A stretch of 64,000 nt of DNA from Cellulomonas composti (GTDB lineage: Bacteria > Actinomycetota > Actinomycetes > Actinomycetales > Cellulomonadaceae), in contig NZ_BJWG01000004.1 of assembly GCF_007990245.1 (NCBI RefSeq), positions 1 through 64,000 on the forward strand, read 5' to 3'. Shown piece by piece: positions 18,623-28,634 of the stretch (its first letter is position 1; every line of letters begins with the position of its first letter). The position numbers and the translations under genes were made by a program. Under the pieces are notes generated by a model. The model made no database searches and was not told the DNA's origin. It was given only the letters and a program-made list of their open reading frames with translations.

Positions 18623-19546
18623 ATGTCTACACCGGTCCGGCCCTACGACCGCGAGCAGCTGCGCGCGCTGGCCACCGTGCTCGACGAGGGCAGCTTCGAG
18701 GCCGCCGCGGCGCGGCTGCACCTCACGCCGTCGGCCGTGAGCCAGCGCGTGCGCGCGCTGGAGCAGCGGGCCGGTCGCGTGCTCGTCGTGCGCTCGAGGC
18801 CGTGCCGTGCGACCGACGACGGCGCGGTGCTCGCCCGGCTCGCGGGCCAGGTCGCGCTGCTCGAGCGGGACGCCGCCGACGCGCTCGGCGGGGGCGCCCG
18901 CGACGCGAGCGACTCCGGCCCGGTTCGCCTCGCGGTCGCGGTCAACGCCGACTCGCTGTCGAGCTGGTTCCCCGCCGCGCTCGTCGGGCTGCCCGCCGAC
19001 GTGCTCGTCGACCTGCGCCGCGAGGACCAGGACCGGACGGCCGCGCTGCTGCGGGACGGTTCGGTGACCGCCGCGGTCACGTCCGACGCGCACCCGGTGC
19101 AGGGCTGCCGCGTGCGGCCGCTGGGGGCGATGCGCTACGTCGCGGTCGCCGCGCCAGCGTTCCGCGACCGGTGGTTCCCGGGACCGCTCGACGCGGCCGC
19201 GCTGGACCGGGCGCCCGTCGTCGCGTTCAACCGGGCCGACGCGTTGCAGCACCGGTTCGCCGAGCGGCTCGTCGGCCGGGCCGTGGCGCCGCCCGTGCAC
19301 TACGTGCCGTCCAACGGCGCGTTCGTCGCGCTGCTGGCGGCGGGGCTCGGGTGGGGGATGGTCGGCGAGCAGTCGCTCGCGCCGCTGCTGGCCGACGGCT
19401 CGCTCGTCGTGCTCGCGCCCGACGGCCACCTGGACGTGCCGCTGCACTGGCAGCACTGGGCGCTGCGCACCCCCACGCTCGACGACCTCACCGACCGCGT
19501 GGTCCGTGCGGCACGAACGGCCCTGCGCTCGCCGCCGGCGGTGTGA
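18623..19546 (+). CDS. LysR-type regulator, LysG/ArgP family
   Basis: A 307-residue LysR-family activator: N-terminal winged HTH (about 5-65, EGSFEAAAARLHLTPSAVSQRV, R-ALE) and a substrate-binding effector domain (about 90-300). The pattern matches the ArgP/LysG subfamily that senses Lys/Arg and activates the adjacent exporter gene. Its divergent position relative to the LysE-family gene supports this. It starts at ATG 18623. Confidence 0.93.
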   Translation: MSTPVRPYDREQLRALATVLDEGSFEAAAARLHLTPSAVSQRVRALEQRAGRVLVVRSRPCRATDDGAVLARLAGQVALLERDAADALGGGARDASDSGPVRLAVAVNADSLSSWFPAALVGLPADVLVDLRREDQDRTAALLRDGSVTAAVTSDAHPVQGCRVRPLGAMRYVAVAAPAFRDRWFPGPLDAAALDRAPVVAFNRADALQHRFAERLVGRAVAPPVHYVPSNGAFVALLAAGLGWGMVGEQSLAPLLADGSLVVLAPDGHLDVPLHWQHWALRTPTLDDLTDRVVRAARTALRSPPAV

Positions 19547-19557
19547 CGCAGACGGTT

Positions 19558-19587
19558 TTGACCCGTGGCGACGCGCGCGGGTAGTCT
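19558..19587 (+). promoter_or_regulatory. rplM-rpsI promoter
   Basis: TTGACC (19558-19563) and TAGTCT (19582-19587) are separated by 18 nt, a good housekeeping-sigma promoter. It sits 12 nt past the lysG stop and would give an rplM leader of about 175 nt. Confidence 0.75.
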
Positions 19588-19613
19588 GGGCCGCTGTTGT
19601 GCGTCCCTGTCGT

Positions 19614-19735
19614 GCGCCCGTGGCTTCTCACCACGCGGACCGATGGTCAGGACCGGTGCGAATCCCACTCGCCGGACCGCGGATGCGCCACCGACAGCAA
19701 CGGAAGGTCCACCGCGCCCTGCGGCGGGTCCGACC
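19614..19735 (+). promoter_or_regulatory. Structured 5' leader of rplM-rpsI mRNA
   Basis: The long leader can form several helices: CGTGG/CCACG around 19619-19635, CCGGTG/CGCCGG (with one G:U) around 19653-19675, and a possible competing pairing of CGGACCGC (19673-19680) with GCGGGTCCG (19723-19731, one bulge). Autoregulation of this operon by L13 through its leader is known in other bacteria. A similar role here is inference. Confidence 0.4.
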
Positions 19736-19770
19736 GACACACGACGCAACAAGAGACGAAGGCTACGACC

Positions 19771-20220
19771 GTGCGTACGTACACCCCGAAGCCGGGCGAG
19801 ATCGAGCGGAACTGGTACGTCATCGACGCAACCGATGTCGTCCTGGGCCGCCTGGCCACCCACGTGGCCACCCTCCTGCGCGGCAAGCACAAGGCCACCT
19901 TCGCGCCCCACGTCGACGGCGGTGACTTCGTCATCGTCATCAACGCGGAGAAGGTCGCCCTCACCGGCAACAAGCGCGAGGCCAAGCTCGCCTACCGCCA
20001 CTCCGGGTACCCGGGCGGCCTGCGGGCCACCCCGTACTCGGAGCTCCTCGAGAAGCACCCCGAGCGGGCGATCGAGAAGGCGGTGCGCGGCATGCTCCCC
20101 AAGAGCTCGCTCGCACGTCAGCAGCTCGGCAAGCTCAAGGTCTACCGCGGTGCCGAGCACCCGCACCAGGCGCAGCAGCCGAAGCCGTTCGAGATCACCC
20201 AGGTCGCGCAGCAGGCCTGA
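19771..20220 (+). CDS. rplM: 50S ribosomal protein L13
   Basis: A 149-residue L13 beginning (GTG) [20 protein letters not shown] with the conserved VLGRLAT and HSGYPGGLR segments and a C-terminus of the form [11 protein letters not shown]. It binds 23S rRNA early in 50S assembly. The GTG at 19771 fits the conserved N-terminus; the in-frame ATG at 19597 lies in the leader. It forms a two-gene operon with rpsI, 33 nt downstream. Confidence 0.98.
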   Translation: MRTYTPKPGEIERNWYVIDATDVVLGRLATHVATLLRGKHKATFAPHVDGGDFVIVINAEKVALTGNKREAKLAYRHSGYPGGLRATPYSELLEKHPERAIEKAVRGMLPKSSLARQQLGKLKVYRGAEHPHQAQQPKPFEITQVAQQA

Positions 20221-20253
20221 GGCCGGCGCGAGTAGAGACGACAGGACACCCAC

Positions 20254-20742
20254 GTGGCAGAGACGACGGTCGACATCGACCTCGAGGGCGACGAGACGCC
20301 CACCAGCTACACCTCGGAGACCGTGGCCCCCACCGGCCGTGGTCAGAGCATCACCGCTCCCGCGCAGGCCCTCGGCCGCCGCAAGGAGGCGATCGCCCGC
20401 GTTCGTCTGGTGCCCGGCACCGGCGAGTGGAAGATCAACGGCCGCACCCTCGAGGACTACTTCCCGAACAAGGTGCACCAGCAGCTCGTGAACTCCCCGC
20501 TCAAGCTCGTCGACGTCGAGGGGCGTTTCGACGTCACCGTGCGCGTCACGGGTGGCGGCGTGTCCGGCCAGGCCGGCGCCGTGCGCCTGGGCATCGCCCG
20601 CGCGCTCAACGCGATCGACGCCGAGCACAACCGCCCGGCCCTCAAGAAGGCCGGCTTCCTGACCCGCGACGCGCGCGTCGTCGAGCGCAAGAAGGCCGGT
20701 CTCAAGAAGGCTCGCAAGGCACCCCAGTACTCGAAGCGCTGA
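20254..20742 (+). CDS. rpsI: 30S ribosomal protein S9
   Basis: A 162-residue S9. The core begins near [12 protein letters not shown]; the first 35 residues are an acidic N-terminal extension typical of actinobacteria. The C-terminus [12 protein letters not shown] is the conserved tail that reaches the P-site tRNA. The start is GTG 20254, preceded by an AGGA at moderate distance. A terminator follows 14 nt later. Confidence 0.98.
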   Translation: MAETTVDIDLEGDETPTSYTSETVAPTGRGQSITAPAQALGRRKEAIARVRLVPGTGEWKINGRTLEDYFPNKVHQQLVNSPLKLVDVEGRFDVTVRVTGGGVSGQAGAVRLGIARALNAIDAEHNRPALKKAGFLTRDARVVERKKAGLKKARKAPQYSKR

Positions 20743-20756
20743 TCCAGCGCCCAGGC

Positions 20757-20797
20757 CCGATGGCCCCGACGGTCCTTGCGACCAGCGGGGCCATCGG
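20757..20797 (+). terminator. Terminator of rplM-rpsI operon
   Basis: An 11-bp perfect stem (CCGATGGCCCC with GGGGCCATCGG) carries an inner GGTC/GACC stem. It lies 14 nt after the rpsI stop. Confidence 0.85.
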
Positions 20798-20832
20798 CGT
20801 CTGTGCACGACGTCCGGCAGAACGACGACGGC

Positions 20833-20864
20833 GAGCACGACGAACGACGAGCACGACGAACGAC
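20833..20864 (+). repeat. Two 16-bp tandem repeats before glmM
   Basis: GAGCACGACGAACGAC occurs twice in perfect tandem (20833-20848 and 20849-20864), with partial copies on both sides, about 50-80 nt upstream of glmM. Confidence 0.8.
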
Positions 20865-20913
20865 GACGCCGCCGGTGCGGGCTACCGTGGCGCTGACGAC
20901 GAAGGAGTCCGAC

Positions 20914-22260
20914 ATGGGTGAGCTGTTCGGCACCGACGGGGTGCGGGGCCTGGCCAACAGCGACGTGACGGCCGAGCTCGCGCTCGACCTGGCGGTCGCC
21001 GCCGCGCACGTGCTGGGCACGCGCGGCGAGTTCGAGGGGCACCGCCCGCGCGCCGTCGTCGGGCGTGACTCGCGCGCCTCGGGCGAGTTCCTCGCGGCCG
21101 CGACGTGCGCCGGTCTGGCGTCCGCGGGAGTCGACGTGGTCAACGTCGGCGTGCTGCCGACGCCGGCGGTCGCGTACCTCACCGGGACGATGGGAGTCGA
21201 CATCGGAGTCGTGCTCTCGGCGTCCCACAACCCCATGCCGGACAACGGCATCAAGTTCCTCGCGCGCGGCGGGCACAAGCTCGACGACGACCTCGAGGCA
21301 CAGATCGAGGCGCGGATCGGGGAGTCGTGGCAGCGACCCCTCGGCGGTGACGTCGGGCGCATCCGGGTCGACACCGGCAGCGCGGGCGACGCGTACGTCG
21401 CGCATCTCGTCGGGACGATCGGCGTCTCGCTGGAGGGCGTGCGGATCGCGGTCGACTGCGCGAACGGCGCGGCGAGCGAGGTGGGTCCGGCGGCGCTGCG
21501 CGAGGCCGGCGCGGACGTCGTCGTCATCAACGCGTCGCCCGACGGGCGCAACATCAACGAGAAGTGCGGCTCGACGCACCCCGAGCAGCTCCAGGCCGCG
21601 GTCGTCGCCTCCGGTGCGCAGCTCGGCGTCGCGTTCGACGGGGACGCGGACCGCTGCCTGGCGGTCGACCGGTTCGGCACGCTCGTCGACGGCGACCAGA
21701 TCATGGGCGTGCTCGCGGTCTCGCTGCGCGACGCCGGTGCGCTCACGGACGACACGCTCGTGACGACCGTGATGAGCAACCTGGGCCTGCGCCTGGCCAT
21801 GGAGGCGACGGGCATCCGCACGGTCGAGACGGCCGTCGGTGACCGGTACGTGCTCGAGGCGATGCGGGTGGGCGGCTACAGCCTCGGCGGAGAGCAGTCC
21901 GGGCACATCATCATGGCGGCGCACGCGACCACGGGCGACGGCGTGCTGACCGCGCTGCAGCTCGCGGCCCGCGTCGCGGCGACCGGTGAGCCGCTCGACG
22001 TCCTCGCCGGGCACGTCGCACGGCTCCCGCAGACGCTCGTCAACGTCCCCGGCGTGGACAAGGCCCGCACGGGCGACGCGGTGCTCGCGGCCGCGATCGC
22101 CGAGGCCGAGTCGCGGCTGGGCCGCACCGGACGCGTGCTGCTGCGCCCCAGCGGGACCGAACCGCTCGTGCGCGTCATGGTCGAGGCCGCGACGCAGGAC
22201 GACGCCGACCGCACCGCGCACTCGCTGGCCGACGTCGTGCGGGACCGGCTCGCGCTGTGA
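20914..22260 (+). CDS. glmM: Phosphoglucosamine mutase
   Basis: A 448-residue GlmM that interconverts glucosamine-6-P and glucosamine-1-P on the path to UDP-GlcNAc and peptidoglycan. Seen: N-terminal [11 protein letters not shown], active phosphoserine loop [11 protein letters not shown] (Ser104), Mg2+ loop FDGDADRC, sugar-binding GEQSGHI and phosphate-binding [11 protein letters not shown]. The ATG at 20914 has GAAGGAG upstream; the longer frame from 20776 runs through repeats and is rejected. Its stop overlaps the start of def by 4 nt, so the two are translationally coupled. Confidence 0.98.
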   Translation: MGELFGTDGVRGLANSDVTAELALDLAVAAAHVLGTRGEFEGHRPRAVVGRDSRASGEFLAAATCAGLASAGVDVVNVGVLPTPAVAYLTGTMGVDIGVVLSASHNPMPDNGIKFLARGGHKLDDDLEAQIEARIGESWQRPLGGDVGRIRVDTGSAGDAYVAHLVGTIGVSLEGVRIAVDCANGAASEVGPAALREAGADVVVINASPDGRNINEKCGSTHPEQLQAAVVASGAQLGVAFDGDADRCLAVDRFGTLVDGDQIMGVLAVSLRDAGALTDDTLVTTVMSNLGLRLAMEATGIRTVETAVGDRYVLEAMRVGGYSLGGEQSGHIIMAAHATTGDGVLTALQLAARVAATGEPLDVLAGHVARLPQTLVNVPGVDKARTGDAVLAAAIAEAESRLGRTGRVLLRPSGTEPLVRVMVEAATQDDADRTAHSLADVVRDRLAL

Positions 22261-22910
22261 CGAGCCGCGACCAGCAGGTCCGCGAGCTCGTGCTGCGGCT
22301 GCTCGACGGCGTCGGTGAGGGCGTGGCGTCGATCGTGCGCGCCGGGCACCCCGTGCTGCGCGGTGTCGCGCTGCCGTACGACGCCCAGCTCTCGCCGGAC
22401 GAGCTCACCGCGCTCGTGTCGCTCATGCGCCGCACGATGCGCGCCGCACCCGGTGTCGGGCTCGCCGCGCCGCAGCTCGGCCTGCCGCTCGCGCTCGCGG
22501 TCGTCGAGGACCCGGGAGTGGCGTCCGAGACGGTCGCAGAGGTGCGCGAGCGTGCGCCGTTGCCGTTCCGGGTGCTCGTGAACCCGGCGTACGAGCCCGC
22601 GCTGCACGCCGAGCGCGCCGCGTTCTACGAGGGCTGCCTGTCGGTCCCCGGTCTGCAGGCGGTGGTCGGCCGGTGGCGCGCGGTGCGCCTCACGGGATCC
22701 GACGAGACGGGCGCGGCGCTCGACGAGATCGTCACCGGATGGTCCGCGCGCATCGTGCAGCACGAGACCGACCACCTCGGCGGCACGCTCTACCTCGACC
22801 GCGCCGAGCTGCGCTCGCTCGCCGCGGCGGACCAGATCGGGCTGCGCTGGACGAGCGAGCCCCGGCCGGAGGCGGCGTCCGCCGCGCTCGGCTTCGTGCT
22901 GCCGACCTGA
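22257..22910 (+). CDS. def: Peptide deformylase
   Basis: A 217-residue deformylase with all three motifs: [18 protein letters not shown] (Cys metal ligand) and QHETDHLGG (HExxH with two His ligands and catalytic Glu). It removes the formyl group from nascent peptide N-termini. The GTG start lies within the GTGA overlap with glmM. The protein has an N-terminal extension of about 25 residues, longer than short-form enzymes. The genomic pairing of glmM with def is not one I know as universal; most actinobacteria have more than one def gene. Confidence 0.95.
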   Translation: MTSRDQQVRELVLRLLDGVGEGVASIVRAGHPVLRGVALPYDAQLSPDELTALVSLMRRTMRAAPGVGLAAPQLGLPLALAVVEDPGVASETVAEVRERAPLPFRVLVNPAYEPALHAERAAFYEGCLSVPGLQAVVGRWRAVRLTGSDETGAALDEIVTGWSARIVQHETDHLGGTLYLDRAELRSLAAADQIGLRWTSEPRPEAASAALGFVLPT

Positions 22911-23012
22911 GGTTCGGCGCGCGGAACCGGCGGGGCACGTACCGTGGGTCGGGGAACACGGGTGCGGGCCGGCGCGTTGACCGGTCGTCCGGCAGGCGAG
23001 CGAGGGTGAGGC

Positions 23013-23696
23013 ATGGAGCACTGGGCACTCGAGCTCGCCTCGTCACCATGGATCTACGTGGTGATGTACCTGTTCGCGACGATCGACGGCTTCTTCCCGC
23101 CGATCCCCAGCGAGTCCGTCGTCATCGCGCTCGCGGCCGTCGCCGTCTCGACGGGCGAGCCCAACATCTGGCTGCTCATCCCGGTCGCCGCCGCCGGCGC
23201 GTTCACCGGTGACCAGATCGCCTACCTCATCGGGTCCAAGGTGCGCGTGCACGAGCTGCGCATCTTCCGGTCCCCGAAGGGTCGGCAGGCGCTCGACTGG
23301 GCCGAGCGGGCGCTCGACCGCCGCGGCGCGTCGTTCATCATCGCCGCGCGCTACATCCCGATCGGCCGGGTCGCGGTCAACATGACCGCGGGTGCCGTCG
23401 GGTTCCCGCACCGACGGTTCACCCTGATCGCCGCGATCGCCGCCGTGCTGTGGGCGTCGTACTCGTCGCTCATCGGCATCGGGACCGGCGCGTGGCTCGG
23501 GGACAACACCGTGCTCGCGATCGTCGTGGGCATCATCGGGGGCATCGCGCTCGGCTTCGTCGTGGACTGGGTGCTGCGCCGCTGGCTGGACCGTACGGAG
23601 CCGCCTGCAGCGGGCGGACCGGCGACCACGCCCGAGGCGCGTGAGGAGTCGGCGAGCGAGCCTGTCGTCCCGGAACCGGGCGCGGCGGGCCGCTGA
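23013..23696 (+). CDS. DedA/SNARE-associated family membrane protein
   Basis: A 227-residue protein with four to five membrane segments and the DedA signatures: an N-terminal FATIDGFFPPIPSE, GDQIAYLIG, and RYIPIGRVAVNMTAGAVGFP with the conserved Arg. DedA proteins are thought to act as proton-coupled lipid carrier (undecaprenyl phosphate or phospholipid) transporters at the membrane; the specific cargo here is unknown. A Pro/Ala/Glu-rich cytoplasmic tail follows the last helix. It is convergent with coaA, with only 6 nt between stops. Confidence 0.9.
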   Translation: MEHWALELASSPWIYVVMYLFATIDGFFPPIPSESVVIALAAVAVSTGEPNIWLLIPVAAAGAFTGDQIAYLIGSKVRVHELRIFRSPKGRQALDWAERALDRRGASFIIAARYIPIGRVAVNMTAGAVGFPHRRFTLIAAIAAVLWASYSSLIGIGTGAWLGDNTVLAIVVGIIGGIALGFVVDWVLRRWLDRTEPPAAGGPATTPEAREESASEPVVPEPGAAGR

Positions 23697-23702
23697 GCGG
23701 TC

Positions 23703-24668
23703 CTACAGCTTGCGCAGGCGGACGCGCTCGACGGAGTGGTCGCGGCCCTTGGTCAGGACCAACGTCGCGCGGCTGCGCGTGGGCAGGATGTTCTGCTCGA
23801 GGTTCGGTGCGTTGACCGAGTCCCAGATCTGCTCGGCGAAGGCGCTCGCCTGCTCGTCGGACAGCGACGCGTACCGGTGGAAGTACGACGCAGGGTCCGC
23901 GAACGCGGTCGCGCGCAGGCTCAGGAACCGGTCGACGTACCACTGCCGCACGTCGCCCGGCTTGGCGTCGACGTAGATCGAGAAGTCGAAGAAGTCGCTC
24001 ACCGCGAGGCTCGAGACGCCGCCCTCGCCAGGCCGCGCCTGCTGCAGGACGTTGAGGCCCTCGACGATCAGCACGTCGGGGCGCTGCACCACGATCTCGC
24101 GGCCCGGGACGATGTCGTACGTCAGGTGGTCGTAGACGGGCGCCCGGACCTCGGAGCGGCCCGCCTTGACGGCCGAGACGAACCGCAGCAGCGCGCGCCG
24201 GTCGTACGACTCCGGGAAGCCCTTGCGCTGCATGAGGCCACGCCGCTCGAGCTCCGCGTTGGGGTACAGGAAGCCGTCGGTGGTGACGAGCTGGACGCGC
24301 GGTGTCGCCGGCCAGCGCGCGAGCAGCTCACGCAGCAGGCGGGCGGTGGTCGACTTGCCGACCGCGACGGACCCCGCGACGCCGATGACGAACGGGGTGG
24401 GCGTGATGTCCCCGCGCAGGAACGTGCTCGACGCGTCGTGCAGGCCGCGCGTCGCCTCGATGTACAGGTCGAGCAGGCGCGAGATCGGGCGGTAGATCGC
24501 GTCGACCTCGGCGAGGTCGATCGGGTCGCCGAGGCCGGCCAGCCGCTCGACGTCCGCGTCGGTCAGCGGCAGCGGCGTGGACGCCGACAACCGGGCCCAC
24601 GCCGCCCGGTCCAGGTCGACGTAAGGGCTGGCGGGGGCGAGTGACGGCGTCGACGGCGTCGGGAGCAC
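23703..24668 (-). CDS. coaA: Type I pantothenate kinase
   Basis: A 321-residue CoaA, the first and regulated step of CoA synthesis (pantothenate to 4'-phosphopantothenate). Seen: YRPISRLL, P-loop GSVAVGKST (99-107), [28 protein letters not shown] and [12 protein letters not shown]. The GTG at 24666-24668 gives the family's usual length, though the RBS is weak (a G-run). The gene is divergent from glmS with a gap of 72 nt. Confidence 0.95.
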   Translation of the reverse strand: MLPTPSTPSLAPASPYVDLDRAAWARLSASTPLPLTDADVERLAGLGDPIDLAEVDAIYRPISRLLDLYIEATRGLHDASSTFLRGDITPTPFVIGVAGSVAVGKSTTARLLRELLARWPATPRVQLVTTDGFLYPNAELERRGLMQRKGFPESYDRRALLRFVSAVKAGRSEVRAPVYDHLTYDIVPGREIVVQRPDVLIVEGLNVLQQARPGEGGVSSLAVSDFFDFSIYVDAKPGDVRQWYVDRFLSLRATAFADPASYFHRYASLSDEQASAFAEQIWDSVNAPNLEQNILPTRSRATLVLTKGRDHSVERVRLRKL

Positions 24669-24727
24669 CCCCCGATTCTGCCGGACGCCCGACCCGGTGC
24701 GCGCCTGGGCGCGGTGGGGCCTGCGGA

Positions 24728-24733
24728 TAGACT
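24728..24733 (+). promoter_or_regulatory. -10 box (TAGACT) of glmS
   Basis: TAGACT ends 7 nt before the glmS ATG and there is no RBS, indicating leaderless transcription. The -35 region is not recognisable. Confidence 0.6.
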
Positions 24734-24740
24734 CGCCGGC

Positions 24741-26597
24741 ATGTGTGGAATCGTCGGTTACGTCGGTAGCCCGGTCGCCAGCGCCCGCCCGCTCGACGTG
24801 GTCCTGGAAGGTCTGCGGCGGCTCGAGTACCGCGGGTACGACTCGGCGGGTGTGGCCCTCGTCGGCCCCGAGCACGAGCTCGCGACCGCGAAGAAGGCCG
24901 GCAAGCTCGCCAACCTCGTCGAGGAGATCGACCACCACCCGCTGCCGGACGCGACCGCCGCGATCGGGCACACCCGCTGGGCGACGCACGGCGGCCCCAC
25001 CGACGTGAACGCGCACCCGCACGTCGCGGGCAGGCTGGCGGTGATCCACAACGGCATCGTCGAGAACTTCGCGGTGCTCAAGGCCGAGCTGCTCGCGGCG
25101 GGCGTGGAGTTCACGTCCGAGACGGACACCGAGGTCGCCGCGCACCTGATCTCCCGTGCGTACGACGAGACGGGCGACCTGACCGCGGCGATGGCGCAGG
25201 TCGCGCGCACGCTCGACGGCACCTTCACGTTGCTCGCGGTGCACGCCGACGATCCCGCGACCGTCGTCGGTGCGCGGCACGACTCGCCGCTCGTCGTCGG
25301 GCTGGGCGAGGGCGAGAACTTCCTGGGGTCGGACGTCGCGGCGTTCATCGCGCACACGCGCGAGGCGCTCGAGCTCGGGCAGGACCAGGTCGTCACGATC
25401 ACGCCCGACGCGGTCGTCGTGACCGGCTTCGACGGCACGCCCGCCGCCGCCCGCCGCTTCACGGTCGACTGGGACGCCGCGGCCGCCGAGAAGGGTGGCT
25501 TCCGGTCCTTCATGGACAAGGAGATCCACGACCAGCCGCACGCCGTCGCGGACACGCTGCTGGGGCGGACCGACGTGCAGGGCAGGCTCGTGCTCGACGA
25601 GGTGCGCATCGACGAGGCGCTGCTGCGCGCGGTCGACAAGATCGTCGTCGTCGCGTGCGGTACCGCGGCCTACGCCGGGCACGTCGCCAAGTACGCGATC
25701 GAGCACTGGTGCCGCATCCCCGTCGAGGTCGAGCTCGCGCACGAGTTCCGCTACCGCGACCCGGTGGTCGACGAGCGCACGCTCGTCGTGGCCGTCTCGC
25801 AGTCCGGCGAGACGATGGACACCCTCATGGCCGTCCGGCACGCACGTGAGCAGGGTGCCCAGGTGCTCGCGATCGTCAACACGCACGGCTCGACGATCCC
25901 GCGCGAGTCCGACGCGGTGCTCTACACGCACGCGGGTCCGGAGATCGCGGTCGCCTCCACCAAGGCGTTCCTCGCGCAGATCACCGCCGCCTACCTGCTG
26001 GGCCTGTACCTCGCCCAGCTGCGCGGCAACATGTACGCCGACGAGGTCGCCGCGATCCTGGGCGAGCTGCGGGCGATCCCCGACAAGATCCAGCAGGTGC
26101 TCGACCGGGCCGGCCGCGTACGGGAGATCGCGCGCTGGATGGCGGACACGCAGTCGGTGCTGTTCCTGGGCCGGCACGTCGGCTTCCCGGTCGCGATGGA
26201 GGGTGCGCTCAAGCTCAAGGAGCTCGCGTACATCCACGCCGAGGGCTTCGCCGCGGGCGAGCTCAAGCACGGCCCGATCGCGCTCATCGAGCCGGGGCAG
26301 CCCGTGTTCGTCGTCGTGCCGTCCCCGCGCGGCCGGCACTCGCTGCACTCGAAGGTCGTCTCGAACATCCAGGAGATCCGCGCGCGCGGCGCCCGCACCC
26401 TGGTGATCGCGGAGGACGGCGACGAGGCGGTGCGGCCGTTCGCCGACGAGGTGTTCTACGTCCCGCAGACCCCCACGCTGCTGGCCCCGCTGCTGACCGT
26501 CGTGCCGCTGCAGATCTTCGCGTGCGAGCTCGCGACGGCCAAGGGGCTCGACGTGGACCAGCCGCGCAACCTCGCCAAGTCCGTCACGGTCGAGTAG
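24741..26597 (+). CDS. glmS: Glucosamine-6-phosphate synthase (isomerising)
   Basis: A 618-residue GlmS that makes glucosamine-6-P from fructose-6-P and glutamine, feeding GlmM. Catalytic Cys2 (MCGIVGYVG) becomes N-terminal after Met removal. The glutaminase domain (to about 230) contains [10 protein letters not shown]; two SIS isomerase domains follow ([44 protein letters not shown]), with the C-terminal KSVTVE. The ATG at 24741 is fixed by Cys2. The stop is 3 nt from the next gene, so the three genes glmS, mazG-like and acpS form an operon. Confidence 0.98.
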   Translation: MCGIVGYVGSPVASARPLDVVLEGLRRLEYRGYDSAGVALVGPEHELATAKKAGKLANLVEEIDHHPLPDATAAIGHTRWATHGGPTDVNAHPHVAGRLAVIHNGIVENFAVLKAELLAAGVEFTSETDTEVAAHLISRAYDETGDLTAAMAQVARTLDGTFTLLAVHADDPATVVGARHDSPLVVGLGEGENFLGSDVAAFIAHTREALELGQDQVVTITPDAVVVTGFDGTPAAARRFTVDWDAAAAEKGGFRSFMDKEIHDQPHAVADTLLGRTDVQGRLVLDEVRIDEALLRAVDKIVVVACGTAAYAGHVAKYAIEHWCRIPVEVELAHEFRYRDPVVDERTLVVAVSQSGETMDTLMAVRHAREQGAQVLAIVNTHGSTIPRESDAVLYTHAGPEIAVASTKAFLAQITAAYLLGLYLAQLRGNMYADEVAAILGELRAIPDKIQQVLDRAGRVREIARWMADTQSVLFLGRHVGFPVAMEGALKLKELAYIHAEGFAAGELKHGPIALIEPGQPVFVVVPSPRGRHSLHSKVVSNIQEIRARGARTLVIAEDGDEAVRPFADEVFYVPQTPTLLAPLLTVVPLQIFACELATAKGLDVDQPRNLAKSVTVE

Positions 26598-26600
26598 CGC

Positions 26601-26960
26601 GTGGAGCTCGCCGACGCGCAGCGCGAGATCGAGACGATCTCGCGCGCCTACGGCCGGCTGTTCGACGTCGAGCGGACCGACGACTGGCTCGTGCTCAAGC
26701 TGAACGAGGAGGTCGGCGAGCTCACGCAGGCGTTCCTCACCCGCTCGGGCCGCACGCGTCACCGCGGGCTCACGCCCGAGCAGTCCGACGAGGCGGTGCG
26801 CGACGAGCTGGCCGACGTGCTGGCCCACGTCCTGGTGCTCGCGGAACGTCTGGGCGTGGACCTGGACGATGCGCTCGAACGCAAGTGGTTCCGCTACCGC
26901 CACCTCGTCACGGACGAGGACCGCGCCGGGCAGGACCGGGTTCCGGAGCGCCGCGCGTGA
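26601..26960 (+). CDS. MazG-like nucleotide pyrophosphohydrolase
   Basis: A 119-residue all-helical protein of the MazG/PRA-PH (all-alpha NTP pyrophosphatase) superfamily. The metal-binding ExxE (LNEEVGEL) and ExxD ([11 protein letters not shown]) motifs are present. Such proteins hydrolyse NTPs or dNTPs to monophosphates for house-cleaning; the substrate here is unknown. The GTG start lies 3 nt after the glmS stop, and the stop overlaps the acpS GTG by 4 nt. This tight placement inside a glmS-acpS operon indicates co-expression. Confidence 0.85.
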   Translation: MELADAQREIETISRAYGRLFDVERTDDWLVLKLNEEVGELTQAFLTRSGRTRHRGLTPEQSDEAVRDELADVLAHVLVLAERLGVDLDDALERKWFRYRHLVTDEDRAGQDRVPERRA

Positions 26961-27310
26961 TCGTCGGCGTGGGGATCGACGTGGTGGACGTCGCGCGGTT
27001 CGTCGCGACGCTGCACCGGGTGCCGGCGCTGCGCGAGCGGCTGTTCACGCCCGAGGAGCGCGAGATGCCCGAGACCTCGCTCGCGGCGCGGTTCGCCGCC
27101 AAGGAGGCGATCGCGAAAGCGCTCGGCGCGCCGCCGGGGATGTCCTGGCAGGACGCGACGGTGCGCCGGGTCGCGGGTGCGCAGCCCGAGGTCGAGGTGG
27201 TCGGGACGGTGCTCGCCCGTGCGCAGGCGCTCGGCGTGACACGCTTCCACCTGTCGATCTCGCACGACGCGGGCATCGCGTCCGCGATGGTGGTGGCCGA
27301 GCGGGGCTGA
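26957..27310 (+). CDS. acpS: Holo-[acyl-carrier-protein] synthase
   Basis: A 117-residue AcpS, which moves 4'-phosphopantetheine from CoA to ACP. Signatures: [10 protein letters not shown] with Mg2+ ligand Asp and [15 protein letters not shown] with the second ligand Glu; the [17 protein letters not shown]-terminus is intact. The GTG start overlaps the previous stop (GTGA). In related genomes acpS is followed directly by nnr; here an 8.5-kb accessory block intervenes. Confidence 0.96.
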   Translation: MIVGVGIDVVDVARFVATLHRVPALRERLFTPEEREMPETSLAARFAAKEAIAKALGAPPGMSWQDATVRRVAGAQPEVEVVGTVLARAQALGVTRFHLSISHDAGIASAMVVAERG

Positions 27311-27340
27311 CGGTCCCGTCGGGACGGATCGCGGACCGTC
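27309..27340. terminator. Hairpin between convergent acpS and secreted-protein gene
   Basis: GACGGTCC (27309-27316) pairs with GGACCGTC (27333-27340) around a 16-nt loop, between two convergent stops. It is a plausible bidirectional terminator, but the stem is short. Confidence 0.5.
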
Positions 27341-27352
27341 GGTGCGGGCAGG

Positions 27353-28459
27353 TCAGACGACGGGCACGCGTGCCGAGGTCGAGACGCCGTTCGCATAGCC
27401 CGCGACCTTCGGGCGCAGGGTCTCGCGAACGGAGAGCCGGGCGCCACGGTCGGCGTCCTGCACGCGGTAGGCCGACGACGTCGCACCCGCGATCGCGACC
27501 CCGTCGCGCAGCCACTGGAACGTGACGGTGCCCGCGAGGTCCCAGGTCGCCTTGGACGACCGCACGAGTGCGCCGACCTTCGCGGTGCCCGTCACCGTGG
27601 GCGGGGTCTTCGCCGTCGCGCCGAGGACGTGCACGTCGATCCGCGTCGTCGCACCCGTGAACGTCGCCGCCGCGGACAGCTTCTTGGTGATGACCGTGTC
27701 GTCACCGCTGTAGTAGAACGACTTCAGGAAGCCCGCCGGGTTGTCGGTGTTGCCGTACGGGATGGCGAACGTGTAGGCGGCGCCGCTCGCGAGGCCCCTC
27801 GTCGGGAAGGAGACGACCTGGGCGCCGGTCGAGCCGGAGGCGACGAGCGACGTCGTGCGCGGCGCCGTCGGCCATTGCCCGGTCGCGGACAGTGCGCTCG
27901 CGACCGACGACGCCGTGGCCGAGCTGAGCGCCACGTTGCCGGCCAACGCCGTGAGGCGGCCGTTGCCGGGCTCGACGACGTAGAAGCCCTGCGGGGGCCA
28001 GCTCGGCTCGGCGCCGTCCGCCGGCAGCACGATGCGGATCGCGGTGGCGCGCGCGCTCGCGGCCGTCCTGAGGCTGATCCCCGTGGTGCCCGTCCTGAGC
28101 AGCGTGGCCTGGGCCGCGGCGGGGACGAGGCCGGCGGGCGTGTAGTACCCCGAGGCGACCTTGCCGGTCACGTCGAGCACGCTGATCTGGTACCCGGTGC
28201 CGGAGGTGAGGCCCGTCAGGACGAAGCGGCCCTTCTCGTCGAGGACCGCAACCGAGGCGAAGTCGGAGCCCTTGGCCGTCGGCAGCCACGCGAGCACGAC
28301 CTGAGCCTCGAGCGAGGCGCCGGCCGGGACGGTGACGGTGCCCTTGATGATCGACGAGCCGGCCGCGGCCGCGGGGCTCGCGCCGAGCAGGGCGGTCAGC
28401 AGCAGGGCCAGGAGCGCGGCGAGCGCCGCGGGCGCGAGGCGGCGGAGCGAGACGGACAT
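27353..28459 (-). CDS. Secreted protein with Cna-B-like and Ig-like modules
   Basis: A 368-residue exported protein. The signal peptide (MSVSLRRLAPAALAALL..., cleavage near PAAAAG) is followed by a carboxypeptidase-regulatory/CnaB-like beta module (about 38-150; IIKGTVTVPAGAS, GRFVLTGLTSGTGYQISVLD), a middle region, and a C-terminal Ig-like module (about 285-368; VTFQWLRDGVAIAGATSSAYR, then DADRGARLSV). No anchor or catalytic motif is seen, so it is probably released or wall associated. It is clearly paralogous to the gene at 31156-32268, with the same domain order and matching phrases (ASGYY/AGYY, SGYYYTGD/FYYSGDD, TFQWLR). GAGGA precedes the ATG. Confidence 0.87.
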   Translation of the reverse strand: MSVSLRRLAPAALAALLALLLTALLGASPAAAAGSSIIKGTVTVPAGASLEAQVVLAWLPTAKGSDFASVAVLDEKGRFVLTGLTSGTGYQISVLDVTGKVASGYYTPAGLVPAAAQATLLRTGTTGISLRTAASARATAIRIVLPADGAEPSWPPQGFYVVEPGNGRLTALAGNVALSSATASSVASALSATGQWPTAPRTTSLVASGSTGAQVVSFPTRGLASGAAYTFAIPYGNTDNPAGFLKSFYYSGDDTVITKKLSAAATFTGATTRIDVHVLGATAKTPPTVTGTAKVGALVRSSKATWDLAGTVTFQWLRDGVAIAGATSSAYRVQDADRGARLSVRETLRPKVAGYANGVSTSARVPVV

Positions 28460-28594
28460 GACGGTCCTCGGGGTCGACGACGTGGCGTGCCGGATCGACG
28501 CGCCCGAGGCGAGGATGCCGCATCGGGGCGGCTCCGCGGGGGGACGTCGCCCCGGGGGCCGCCCGAAGACACCCGCGGCGTCCGGAACGTCCGG

Positions 28595-28617
28595 GTCCGG
28601 CGCGACGACTTCACCCG
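28595..28617. promoter_or_regulatory. Upstream motif shared by the secreted paralogues (copy 1)
   Basis: GTCCGGCG and TTCACCCG, separated by 7 nt, lie 136 nt upstream of the start of the 27353-28459 gene. The same two blocks occur 145 nt upstream of its paralogue. Either a common regulator site or residual homology from duplication could explain this. Confidence 0.4.
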
Positions 28618-28634
28618 ATCGGCCGCAGCGGAGC

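Noticed and set aside
19650..19680. tRNA T-arm or cobalamin-riboswitch-like string (GGTGCGAATCCC) in the rplM leader
   Set aside because: No acceptor stem, anticodon arm or CCA is present and the riboswitch core elements are missing; the context is a ribosomal-protein leader.
22912..22929. Hairpin GGTTC/GAACC after def as terminator
   Set aside because: A 5-bp stem is too weak to call in this GC context.
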